This document shows, one piece after another, positions 37,329-45,626 of a stretch of DNA of 64,000 nt. The position numbers were made by a program, and so were the translations under genes. Below the pieces are notes generated by a model. The model saw only the letters and a list, made by a program, of their open reading frames with translations. It ran no database searches and was not told the DNA's origin. Position 1 is the first letter of the stretch; each line of letters opens with the position of its first letter. Where the stretch lies: NCBI GenBank assembly GCA_938028745.1, contig CALIZL010000037.1, positions 28,886 to 92,885 on the forward strand. The letters run 5' to 3'. Source of the stretch: an uncultured Prevotella sp. GTDB lineage: Bacteria > Bacteroidota > Bacteroidia > Bacteroidales > Bacteroidaceae.

Positions 37329-38924
37329 TTAGTTTCTTGGGTTCATCGGTACGCCGGCGTCTCTTGGGTCTTGTGGAACCTGCACGGCTCGCCTTGGGTC
37401 GTCCTCTTTAAGTATGTCGGTAACTTTCATCGGTGCTCCGCTGTCGTTGATAACTCGGCGCACGATGGTGATGTTGTAGCGTTTGATGTCGAACCATCTC
37501 ATGCCAGTTTGTAGAGACTCAATGCGCTTAAAGCCCAATACGCATTGCAGCATGCACTCTTGTAAGCTGCCTTCGGCATCGATGGCGAACTTGGGCTTCA
37601 GGTGCTTTTTGATGGTAGACTGCAAGTGCTGTGCATCGCTGTAGCTGTAATCAACTGCCTTATAGAACGCTTCGATGCGCGACGGCGTGAGCACCATGCT
37701 GGTTCTCACGATGTTTTGCATCCATAGCGTGAGGTCTTCCGCAGCCAAGTCGTATTTTTTCAACATCACGTAGGCCTCGGCTCTGTTGAGTAAGGCCTCG
37801 TCGGCTGTTAGTATGGGAAGGATAGACGATGAGTAGCCAGTGCCCGACACGGGGTTCACTATTTGGAAAAGAGCGGGTATGCGGTAGGTGATGTCGTACG
37901 AGATGGAGCCTCCTACGGTATAGGTAAACGGACTTTGGTCCCAATATCCGCCACTTCCCCAGATGTTATTGGCTCTTAGTGTCTCGTTCGCGTCGAGGTA
38001 TGGGCCATGAGTGTACTTCTTACCTGTAAGGTAGCTGTCGTTGCCAAATGCGCGTCCGGCATCAGTGAATGCCTTTTGCATCAGCAGGTTGCATTTGTTG
38101 TCGGTGTTGGTGTACTTCAACGTGTACGACTCTTCCGTCTTGGGTTGCGTTTGATAACTCTGCCAGTCTCTCAACATGGTTTTGGGCGAGCTTCCCAAAC
38201 AAGCCGTTGCATATTTAACGGCCTTGTCCCATTCTTCGTGGAAAAGATAGAAACGTGCGGCAAAGGCGTAGGCGGCTTGCTTGTTAAAGTGGAACTTGGG
38301 CACTTTAAGATGGCCGTCGCCCACCAGTTGAAGTCCTTCCTCTAAGTCTTTCTCTATCTTCTGATACACTTCTGCCACGGTTCCGCGCGGATTGATTTGG
38401 CCGATGCGTGTATCGGTGTCGTACATATAGTATATGCCCATGTCGTTATTGCTGTTGGGCATGCCATAATTCATGCAAAAGATGTTTACCAGCATAAAGT
38501 GGGCGTACGCGCGGCAAAGCAAGGCCTCTCCCTTGCATAGCCTTAACAACTCTGTTGTAGGGCCGCCCAATTTCTCGATGGCTTGAAGTGCCTCGTTGGC
38601 GTTGGCGATAGACGAGTAATAGGTTCCCCACAACCTGTTGGGCGTGTCGTTGGTTACCTGCGTAGCATCTTTCCACCTGTACATCTCGTCGATGGCGATG
38701 GTCGAGTAGGTGTTCTGGTACTCGTCCACATTGTCCGACATGTATTCTCCCATCAGTGCGAATGAATTTTCGGGATAGGCCGATACCAGCACCTGCCTCA
38801 CTTTCTCGGGCGTGTCTATCTGTGTACGGTTGTCGGGGTTTACGTTTAGGAAGTCGTTGCACGAGCTAAGCAGGCCCATTGTTGCCAGCAGTGCCGTGCA
38901 TAATATATGTTGTTTTCTCATCAT
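37329..38924 (-). CDS. SusD/RagB-family nutrient-binding lipoprotein
   Basis: 531 residues with lipobox LLSSC (Cys22). SusD hallmarks: GTYYSSIANANEALQAIEKL, KGEALLCRAYAHFMLVNIFC, and the C-terminal LLNRAEAYVMLKKYDLAAEDL and GMRWFDIKRYNI segments. It follows SusC after 19 bp and precedes the metallopeptidase gene. Confidence 0.95.
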   Translation of the reverse strand: MMRKQHILCTALLATMGLLSSCNDFLNVNPDNRTQIDTPEKVRQVLVSAYPENSFALMGEYMSDNVDEYQNTYSTIAIDEMYRWKDATQVTNDTPNRLWGTYYSSIANANEALQAIEKLGGPTTELLRLCKGEALLCRAYAHFMLVNIFCMNYGMPNSNNDMGIYYMYDTDTRIGQINPRGTVAEVYQKIEKDLEEGLQLVGDGHLKVPKFHFNKQAAYAFAARFYLFHEEWDKAVKYATACLGSSPKTMLRDWQSYQTQPKTEESYTLKYTNTDNKCNLLMQKAFTDAGRAFGNDSYLTGKKYTHGPYLDANETLRANNIWGSGGYWDQSPFTYTVGGSISYDITYRIPALFQIVNPVSGTGYSSSILPILTADEALLNRAEAYVMLKKYDLAAEDLTLWMQNIVRTSMVLTPSRIEAFYKAVDYSYSDAQHLQSTIKKHLKPKFAIDAEGSLQECMLQCVLGFKRIESLQTGMRWFDIKRYNITIVRRVINDSGAPMKVTDILKEDDPRRAVQVPQDPRDAGVPMNPRN

Positions 38925-38943
38925 TTAGTTCCTTTCGTGGGTT

Positions 38944-41900
38944 TTAAAGTCCAACTTTAAGCGTAAATGTAAACTGCTTGGCCATAGGAACGGCCACGCC
39001 GCCAGTGTTGAAGAACTCTGGGTCTTGCCCATTAAGTCTCTTGTCGGCATAAATCAAGAATAGATTTGTACCTTGCAGTTTTACCGAAGCATTGCGCAAG
39101 CCGATGTGTCCGATGAGCTTTTGTGGCAGGTCGTAGTTCACCGAAAGCTCTTTCATGCGGATGAAATCGCCTTTGGCGATGCGCACGTCCGAATTGTTAT
39201 AGGCGTTATATGCCCTAAGCAGGTACGTGTCTTCGAATACTTGGCGGTACGTGGCGATGGTGGGAATGTTGGTGTGTGCCTCATCGCCGGGCTGACGCCA
39301 GCGGTTACGAAACTCCTTTGGGGTGGCCGAGAGGTCCGAGTAACGCGACCTGAATGCGGGATACAGGCGCACCACGTTACCAAACGAGTAGGTGATGAAG
39401 ACGTTAAGCGTTAGCCCCTTGTACGTAAGCACGTTGCCCAAGCTTCCTGTATTTGTGGGATCGGTGGGGCCTTCGTACTTCAAGAAGTTCAGCTTGTCGG
39501 GGTCCGACTCTTGGAAATTAACGCCCGTAATGCTTATGTTCCCGTCTTGGTCGCGGAATGTGGGCAAGCCTTCACTCGTCAGTCCCATGAACGGAACTGA
39601 GAAAAGTGCGCGCGAGGGGTATCCTTGGCGGGCATAACCCACGCCGCTGATAAGGCTTATCATGTTGTTGCGGGTGCGCAGCTCGGTAATCTCGTTATGA
39701 ACATACGAGTAGATGAAGTTTGTTTTCCAGCTGAAATCCTTTGTTTGGATGTTGGTCGTAGAAAGACTTAGCTCCACACCGTGGCTCTTCATTGCGGCCA
39801 CGTTGCCTGCCTTGCTTAGGAAACCGTCTTCGCCGCCACTCGATATAGGCCCAACCAAGTCGTAATTGTTACGCTTGTACCAGTCTACCGACAGGTTCAC
39901 GCGGTTCTTTAAGAAGCCTGCGTCAAGGCCGAGGTTCAGCTCGTGCTTCTTCTCATAGGTAAGGTCGGGATTGGCCGGACTTGTTCTGCTAAGTCCCGTT
40001 TCGGTATTGCCCGTTAGGTATCGCCAAGGCGTGTTGGCCTGAATGATGGCAAGGGCGTTGGTAACGGGTGGGCGGTCGGCTGTTAGCGAATACGAAGCTT
40101 TGAGCGTAAGGTGCGACAATATCTTGCCCACCTTCTTGTCGAACCACTCTTCTTCGTGGGCGTTCCATGCGCCCGACACGTTCCATGTAGGAAGCCAACG
40201 CGACTGTCGGGACAGTCCCAGCCCGTTTGTTCCTTCGTATCTCAGCGTGCCGTTTATCGTATATCGGCCTTTCCACGAGTAGGTTACGTTTCCAAAGAAG
40301 GCTGCACTGCGGGTGTTGTTATTGCCCATGCCATAATAGTTTCCGCCAGCTTCTTGCATTTTCTTGAAGTTGTGGTAGTCCCAGTTTGCCTCTTCGCCCA
40401 AGTCGTATTGCATGCCGAAGCCCTTAAACGAAGTGCCGTGGCGGGTGTACGAATTGGTTTCCATTCCCGCATAGGTGTTCAGGATGTGGTCTTTGTTAAA
40501 CACGTCGTTGTAGCTAACCGATGCGCGGAAGTCCCAACCAAACATCCTATTGTCTTGTCGGGTGAATATACCACCATAGGGCATTACCGAGAAGGGTAGT
40601 GCAAAGATGTTGTCGGGGTCGCGATACAGGTAGGTGTTGTTTTCTCTTATAACCGAAGTCTGCATGGCCCTATACGCTTCGGCTTGGTTCGAGTATTCGG
40701 TAACATGGTGTTCGCGCGAGGTTCCTGCGTATTTCACTGCGCCCAAAACGCTGATGTCTACCTTGGTAATGGGCTTGTAGCTCAGCTTGGCCTGTGCTCT
40801 GAAGTCGCTAACGTTCAGGTCCATGTAGTTGTTGGCCAGCTCATGAAAGATGTTGAATGGCGAGTAGTTGCGGGTATAGAAGGTGTTAGCGTCGAGCGTG
40901 CGCGAAGTGTTCACCGCAAACGAATAGGGGTTGATGTCGAACTCGCGGCTTACTGCGCCCGTAACCACGTCTGTTCCTGCGCTCAGTGTTCCCGGTGCTT
41001 GCTGCTTACGGTAGCTTGCCGTGCTGATAAGGTTCAGTTGTAGTTGCTTGCTAAGCTTGTATGTGGCGTTAAGGTTGGCCGTGTAGCGTTCCACATTGCT
41101 GCGGCGTGTCCATCCTGGGTCGTACATGGCGCTTAGCGATGCGTAGTATTGTGCCTTCTCTGTGCCGGCAGATATGCTCACCGAGTGGTTGTGCATGATG
41201 GCGTTAGAGAAGAGGGCGTCAAACCAGTTGGTGTTGCGGTATTCGGCATCGCGCAGGTATGCGGCTTTTCCTTCTGGCGTGTTGGGCACGGTGAAGGTTC
41301 CTGTAACGGGATTGTATTCACTCATCAGTTGGTACATCTTGCCATAGACACCCGAATTGGCGGCGTTCGCCGTTTCTGCATATTTAAGCCATCCCTTCTG
41401 TTCCATGTCTTGGTACACGTCCATTTGCTCTTGCGAGTTCATGAGGTTCAGTTGCGCATAGGATGGGATGAGGCGCATGGTGTATTCGCCCGTGTAGCTG
41501 ATGTGTGCTTGTCCGGCTTGTCCTTTCTTGGTTGTGATAACGATAACGCCCGCCATTGCGCGCGCACCATAGATAGACGTTGCCGAGCCGTCTTTCAATA
41601 TCTGAAAGCTCTCGATGTCGTCTGAGTTAAGTCCGGCGATGGCCGAGGATATGAGTGTAACGGCATCGCCCGACGACAGTGCGTCGGCACTGATGCCCAC
41701 CACATCTTCCATGATAACGCCGTCAACCACCCATAGTGGCTTGCTGGAACCATAGATAGACGTGGCACCGCGCACGCGTATCTTCGGTGCGGTGCCGAAT
41801 GTTCCGCTAACATTCTGAACACTAACGCCTGCTGCCCGCCCTTCCAGCGAACGGCTCACGTCGGCCATTCCGCTAATCTTGGCACTAGCGGCGTCGATCT

Positions 41901-42261
41901 TTGTGGTAGAGCCTGTAAAGAGCCGTTTATCCGTTACGGTCATACCTGTAACCACCACCTCTTTCAATGTTTGGTTGGGGCTCATGTGTACAACCATGCC
42001 GTTTTTAGCCTTTACGGTTTGGGCGGCCATGCCCACGTAAGTAACTGTGATACTTGTGCCTTCTGCAATGTTAAGTGTGAAGGCGCCGTTGATGTCTGTC
42101 ACCGTTCGGTCTTTTCCGCCCGTTACGCTAACGGTGGCACCGATGATGGGTTCATCGTCTTCTGCCGATATGACAGTTCCTGTGACTTTACTCTGGGCCA
42201 TTGCCGTTCCAAGTTGTAGGAACAGGAAGGCCCATAAAACGCTGAGTAGCTTTCTATTCAT
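38944..42261 (-). CDS. SusC/RagA-family TonB-linked outer-membrane transporter
   Basis: 1105 residues with signal peptide ...LGTAMAQ. Domain order: carboxypeptidase-regulatory-like domain (VTGTVISAEDDEPIIGATVS), TonB-interacting region (LKEVVVTGMTV), plug (LWVVDGVIMEDVVG, FQILKDGSATSIYGARAMAG), and the beta barrel to the final FTFTLKVGL. It heads the second SusCD operon (SusC, SusD, Mx1 peptidase, DUF4302, BACON). The conserved peptidase neighbour suggests transport of peptides or glycopeptides, as for RagAB; this is inference. Confidence 0.96.
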   Translation of the reverse strand: MNRKLLSVLWAFLFLQLGTAMAQSKVTGTVISAEDDEPIIGATVSVTGGKDRTVTDINGAFTLNIAEGTSITVTYVGMAAQTVKAKNGMVVHMSPNQTLKEVVVTGMTVTDKRLFTGSTTKIDAASAKISGMADVSRSLEGRAAGVSVQNVSGTFGTAPKIRVRGATSIYGSSKPLWVVDGVIMEDVVGISADALSSGDAVTLISSAIAGLNSDDIESFQILKDGSATSIYGARAMAGVIVITTKKGQAGQAHISYTGEYTMRLIPSYAQLNLMNSQEQMDVYQDMEQKGWLKYAETANAANSGVYGKMYQLMSEYNPVTGTFTVPNTPEGKAAYLRDAEYRNTNWFDALFSNAIMHNHSVSISAGTEKAQYYASLSAMYDPGWTRRSNVERYTANLNATYKLSKQLQLNLISTASYRKQQAPGTLSAGTDVVTGAVSREFDINPYSFAVNTSRTLDANTFYTRNYSPFNIFHELANNYMDLNVSDFRAQAKLSYKPITKVDISVLGAVKYAGTSREHHVTEYSNQAEAYRAMQTSVIRENNTYLYRDPDNIFALPFSVMPYGGIFTRQDNRMFGWDFRASVSYNDVFNKDHILNTYAGMETNSYTRHGTSFKGFGMQYDLGEEANWDYHNFKKMQEAGGNYYGMGNNNTRSAAFFGNVTYSWKGRYTINGTLRYEGTNGLGLSRQSRWLPTWNVSGAWNAHEEEWFDKKVGKILSHLTLKASYSLTADRPPVTNALAIIQANTPWRYLTGNTETGLSRTSPANPDLTYEKKHELNLGLDAGFLKNRVNLSVDWYKRNNYDLVGPISSGGEDGFLSKAGNVAAMKSHGVELSLSTTNIQTKDFSWKTNFIYSYVHNEITELRTRNNMISLISGVGYARQGYPSRALFSVPFMGLTSEGLPTFRDQDGNISITGVNFQESDPDKLNFLKYEGPTDPTNTGSLGNVLTYKGLTLNVFITYSFGNVVRLYPAFRSRYSDLSATPKEFRNRWRQPGDEAHTNIPTIATYRQVFEDTYLLRAYNAYNNSDVRIAKGDFIRMKELSVNYDLPQKLIGHIGLRNASVKLQGTNLFLIYADKRLNGQDPEFFNTGGVAVPMAKQFTFTLKVGL

Positions 42262-42313
42262 ATTGGGTCCTCATGTTAAGTTAAGCATAAATGAATACGT
42301 GATATAGCGTTCG

Positions 42314-42345
42314 CAAAAATATAAAACAAATCTCTATTATGCAAG
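42314..42345 (-). promoter_or_regulatory. Promoter of second SusCD operon
   Basis: On the minus strand TATTTTTG (42314-42321) fits TAnnTTTG, with CTTG (42342-42345) 20 bp upstream as the -33 box. Start near 42307, about 46 nt before the SusC ATG. Confidence 0.6.
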
Positions 42346-43344
42346 AAAAAATGTACTTAATATTTCTTTTTTGTGCAAAAAATACCACGATGTGTTATTT
42401 GATATGGCTAAATCGAATAAAAAAGGTGTAGTTTTGTAGCAAAATGTTATAATGGGGTTGCAGTTCATGCAGGCTCTTGCCTTTGGGGCTTGTTGGTGTT
42501 TTTATGTGGCATGATGGGACCCCGCGCCGTATGGAAATGCCCACCTGCCTGCAAAAATCAACTCTCGCGGGGGGCTTGTTGTGGTGCAAATTGTGGCTTA
42601 GCATACAAGCCAAGCGAACTTGTTTGATGTTGGCTTAAAGGGTAATTTGTATATCAAAATGTGTTATTATTTGTAGAATTATAGACTTTGTGTTACATAA
42701 TGCAAGGTTAAACATGGCAAAATGTAAATCTAGGCATTGCGTAATTCAAGGCGTTTTTGCACTTAACCGCATGGTTAGTTGGCTCTGTGTGTTTTTGTTT
42801 ATTAGAAACAGGTGCAAAAAAATAAGGCGCGCTATTGCTGTTTGGAAAGCGTATTGTTGCTCCTTGAAGACGTTTTCTGCAAAAGTGAAACTTTTTTGGG
42901 ATGTAAAAGCAGCTAAAACTGGCGCATTGGTAGTTGTGCTGAATGCCAACATGATGTGTCGTTAATCCTCGGTTGTGGCTGTTGTTTGCGTGGCTAGGCT
43001 ATCGTTTTTGCCTTCTTCGGGTGCGCAGATAAAGCTTTGATAGGGCGGTGTGCCTTTGTAGAGGGCGTGGGGTAAAGGGATGTGTTATTTCCTTGAAGAA
43101 TAGAATTGCATTAAAGACATCCGTGTGGAATCAAGCTGTTGGCCGCATGTTGTAGCCGTTTTGCTTTCGGTGGACAACAGGGTGCGTGCCGTGGCGTTGA
43201 AGTTTGTTGTGGTGTATGTATAAGCTTCCCGTAGTGTGGGTGCAAGCATCTTGCGGTGGGGCCACAAACGTTTGTAGCCATGTGGCTTGTGGTTTAACCC
43301 CAACAAATGGGGGTGTAGGGTTGCGCCGTCGCTTTCTCGCCCGC
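42346..43344. other. Intergenic ~1 kb, no supported gene
   Basis: At 42548-42600 a fragment (AAAATCAACTCTCGCGGGGG, then TTGTTGTGGTGCAAAT) resembles part of the large repeat element. A 91-codon frame at 42690-42965 has no recognisable domain and is not called. Confidence 0.4.
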
Positions 43345-43953
43345 TTATTCTGCTTTCTCTCCCTTCCTAAAAGGCAGGCAGCTTTTCCATTTCACGGGTT
43401 CGCCCTTACTCTCGGCTTTCTTTGCCTCCACGCATTTAAGAAACTCGTAAAGGCCTTGGCGAACAGAGCGCAGGCCGAATTCTTCGGTGTGGATGTCTTC
43501 GGGAGAGAGCCAGAAACACTCGGCGGCATCGTCCATAGCTTGCAGTTGGCTCTCGTCTTCCACTTCGCAACGGAAGAAAAGGTCGAGCGTATGCACGTCA
43601 AATTCAGAGTAGCGGTAAACGTTTGGTTGGCTAAACAGGTATTGGCAATTGGTTACGGTGAGCCCCGTTTCTTCTTTCACCTCGCGGCGCACGCCTTCTT
43701 CGGCCGTTTCGCTGATGTCCGAAAAGCCGCCGGGTAGGTCGAGTGTGCCTTTGCCTGGGTTTTCTTTACGGCGTTCAACAAGCAGTTCGCCTTTGGCGTT
43801 AACGATGAAAGCCACGTTGGCACTGCTGGGATTGAGGAAATATTCAAAGCCGCAACTCTTGCAAACCTTACTTTTCTCGGTGTTTTCTTCAAAGCGCGAG
43901 CTGCCGCAGCAGGGGCAATATCTAAACTTCTCTAATGGGTGCATATCCTTCAA
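43345..43953 (-). CDS. NUDIX hydrolase with zinc ribbon
   Basis: 202 residues. An N-terminal zinc ribbon is given by CPCC (Cys13, Cys16) and CKSC (Cys31, Cys34). The Nudix box fits GX5EX7REUXEEXGU: Gly76, Glu82, Arg90-Glu91, Glu94-Glu95, Gly97 (GFSDISETAEEGVRREVKEE). The family hydrolyses nucleoside-diphosphate-linked compounds; zinc-ribbon forms include NADH pyrophosphatase-like enzymes, but this one is shorter than E. coli NudC, so the substrate is open. Cytoplasmic. Divergent from the esterase gene. Confidence 0.9.
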   Translation of the reverse strand: MKDMHPLEKFRYCPCCGSSRFEENTEKSKVCKSCGFEYFLNPSSANVAFIVNAKGELLVERRKENPGKGTLDLPGGFSDISETAEEGVRREVKEETGLTVTNCQYLFSQPNVYRYSEFDVHTLDLFFRCEVEDESQLQAMDDAAECFWLSPEDIHTEEFGLRSVRQGLYEFLKCVEAKKAESKGEPVKWKSCLPFRKGEKAE

Positions 43954-44077
43954 ACGTTTTGTTATTCGGTTGCAATATTACGAAAAAGTTGTGAATTTGG
44001 CAAGCCTTCGTGTGTTTTTTGATTTCTGTCAATTGCTAAAACATTCGTTCCGAAAAGGCGTTCTCAACTTTTATTGC

Positions 44078-44085
44078 TAACTTTG
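44078..44085 (+). promoter_or_regulatory. -7 element before the esterase gene
   Basis: TAACTTTG matches TAnnTTTG, 33 bp before the ATG. No good -33 box at the expected distance. Confidence 0.5.
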
Positions 44086-44118
44086 CAGTATAAAGCAAAC
44101 ACAGTGTAAACAAAAGAT

Positions 44119-44946
44119 ATGAGAACCAAGAGATTTCTGTTGGCTGCGGCCCTGATGCTTACTGCGGCAACATCGGCCTTTGCCCAAAAGAGTTTTACCC
44201 TTAACTTGTGGCCGTCGAAACCTGCCGTTGTGGGCAGCGACGATAAGGATACGGCCTTGGTGCAGGTGTTTTTGCCGCGCGAAAAGGTTGCCACGGGCAG
44301 GGCGGTGGTTATTTGTCCGGGTGGCGGATACCAAACATTGGCGATGGACAGCGAAGGGCGCGACTGGGCTCCGTTCTTCAACGACATGGGCATTGCGGCC
44401 ATTGTGTTGAAGTATCGCATGCCCAACGGCGACAAGCAGGTGCCCATCTCTGATGCCGAAGAGGCCATGAAACTAGTGCGGCGACATGCGGCCGAATGGC
44501 GCATTAAGCCTAACGAGGTGGGCATTATGGGCGCATCGGCTGGCGGACACCTGGCCTCGGTGCTGGCAACAAAGGCAACGGGCGATGCCCGACCCGACTT
44601 CCAAATTCTGCTTTACCCCGTAATAACCATGCAACCGGGGATTACCCATCGCGGTTCGCGCGAACGTTTCCTTGGCAAGTACCCCAGTAAGGCCGACGAA
44701 CGCGAGTACAGCACCGACCAACAAGTTACGCGTTCAACGCCGCGGGCATGGATTGCGTTGAGCGACGACGACCGTACCGTGATGCCCATCAATGGCGTTA
44801 ACTATTATGCGGAGCTTTATCGGCACGATGTTCCGGCCTCGTTACACGTCTTCCCTGGTGGCAGACACGGCTGGGGGCGCAAGCAAACCTTTAAGTATAA
44901 CTTAGAGATGGAACTCGAACTTAAAGCTTGGTTGCAGTCGTTTTAG
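44119..44946 (+). CDS. Secreted alpha/beta hydrolase (esterase)
   Basis: 275 residues with signal peptide ...TSAFAQ. The alpha/beta-hydrolase elements are visible: oxyanion segment VVICPGGGYQ, nucleophile Ser140 in GASAGGH, acid in the ALSDDDRTV stretch (Asp216-218), and His250 in FPGGRHGWG. It resembles the small xylan/acetyl-esterase-like hydrolases of Bacteroidota. Likely a periplasmic deacetylase of glycans; the substrate is inferred only. Divergent from the NUDIX gene. Confidence 0.88.
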   Translation: MRTKRFLLAAALMLTAATSAFAQKSFTLNLWPSKPAVVGSDDKDTALVQVFLPREKVATGRAVVICPGGGYQTLAMDSEGRDWAPFFNDMGIAAIVLKYRMPNGDKQVPISDAEEAMKLVRRHAAEWRIKPNEVGIMGASAGGHLASVLATKATGDARPDFQILLYPVITMQPGITHRGSRERFLGKYPSKADEREYSTDQQVTRSTPRAWIALSDDDRTVMPINGVNYYAELYRHDVPASLHVFPGGRHGWGRKQTFKYNLEMELELKAWLQSF

Positions 44947-44997
44947 GCTTTTAGGCGCAGCCCAATTCTTTTTGGTGCGGCCCAAATTGTCATTCTT

Positions 44998-45069
44998 CAT
45001 GGCTACCCGTGTGGGGGAGCATGGCTATCACATAAAAGATAGCCACGCTCCCTCTTGCAGGTAGCCATG
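44998..45069. repeat. 72-bp nested inverted repeat
   Basis: Outer arms CATGGCTACC (44998-45007) and GGTAGCCATG (45060-45069) match perfectly. Inner arms GGGAGCATGGCTATC (45015-45029) and GATAGCCACGCTCCC (45038-45052) match except one position. The loop is eight bases. There is no U-run, so it is not a simple terminator for the esterase gene. Confidence 0.8.
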
Positions 45070-45298
45070 TTGCGTGTTGGTGGTGGCGCAAGGCTTGCGG
45101 CCTGTTTGTTCCTTAACAAGGCGGTAAGCAAAGGGCGTTATCGCCGTTTTTTACCTACAAATGTAGCCTATTCAAGTCCGAAAAGCCCATGTTGTTAACC
45201 CTGTTTTTGGGCCATATTGTGGGCGTTATACCGTGAAACATGGCGGTGTGTACATGCAAATTCTTTTCTAAAAGTTTTCGTAACCCATTTATTTTCAT

Positions 45299-45306
45299 TA
45301 CCTTTG
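45299..45306 (+). promoter_or_regulatory. Distal promoter element of helicase gene
   Basis: TACCTTTG fits TAnnTTTG and would give a leader of about 315 nt. A second -7 match, TATCTTTG, is at 45574-45581, closer to the start codon. Both lack a strong -33 box. Confidence 0.45.
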
Positions 45307-45325
45307 CACCGTTCAAACACGAATG

Positions 45326-45377
45326 TTGTCTATTATGGCTGGGGGCAACGGTTGGTTGGACAAGTAATAATAGACAA
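45326..45377 (+). promoter_or_regulatory. Leader hairpin upstream of helicase gene
   Basis: Perfect 11-bp inverted repeat TTGTCTATTAT (45326-45336) and ATAATAGACAA (45367-45377) with a G-rich 30-nt loop, about 13 nt after the distal predicted start. It could fold at the 5' end of a long mRNA leader. Confidence 0.45.
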
Positions 45378-45626
45378 GGTTTCTAGGTTCGTGGGTTGAT
45401 GAATTCATGATATTTGGATAACGATTAGCAACGATGAAGTCATCAGCAATCAAGGTTTCGTTTTTTGTAAACCCGCTTGTGGTGCGCTCTTAGGCTTGCC
45501 AAGGCCTGCATCTGCTTTCGCGGCATGCCCCAAAGTGGGCGGTGTTGGCGAGTAGATGGGTTGTTTGTGGCGTTATCTTTGTTTTGATACGGCCCTACCG
45601 CGAAACCATTTTAACAACAAGAAGAA

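Noticed and set aside
42690..42965. 91-codon plus-strand frame
   Set aside because: No domain and irregular composition in an AT-rich intergenic stretch; no promoter at a sensible distance.
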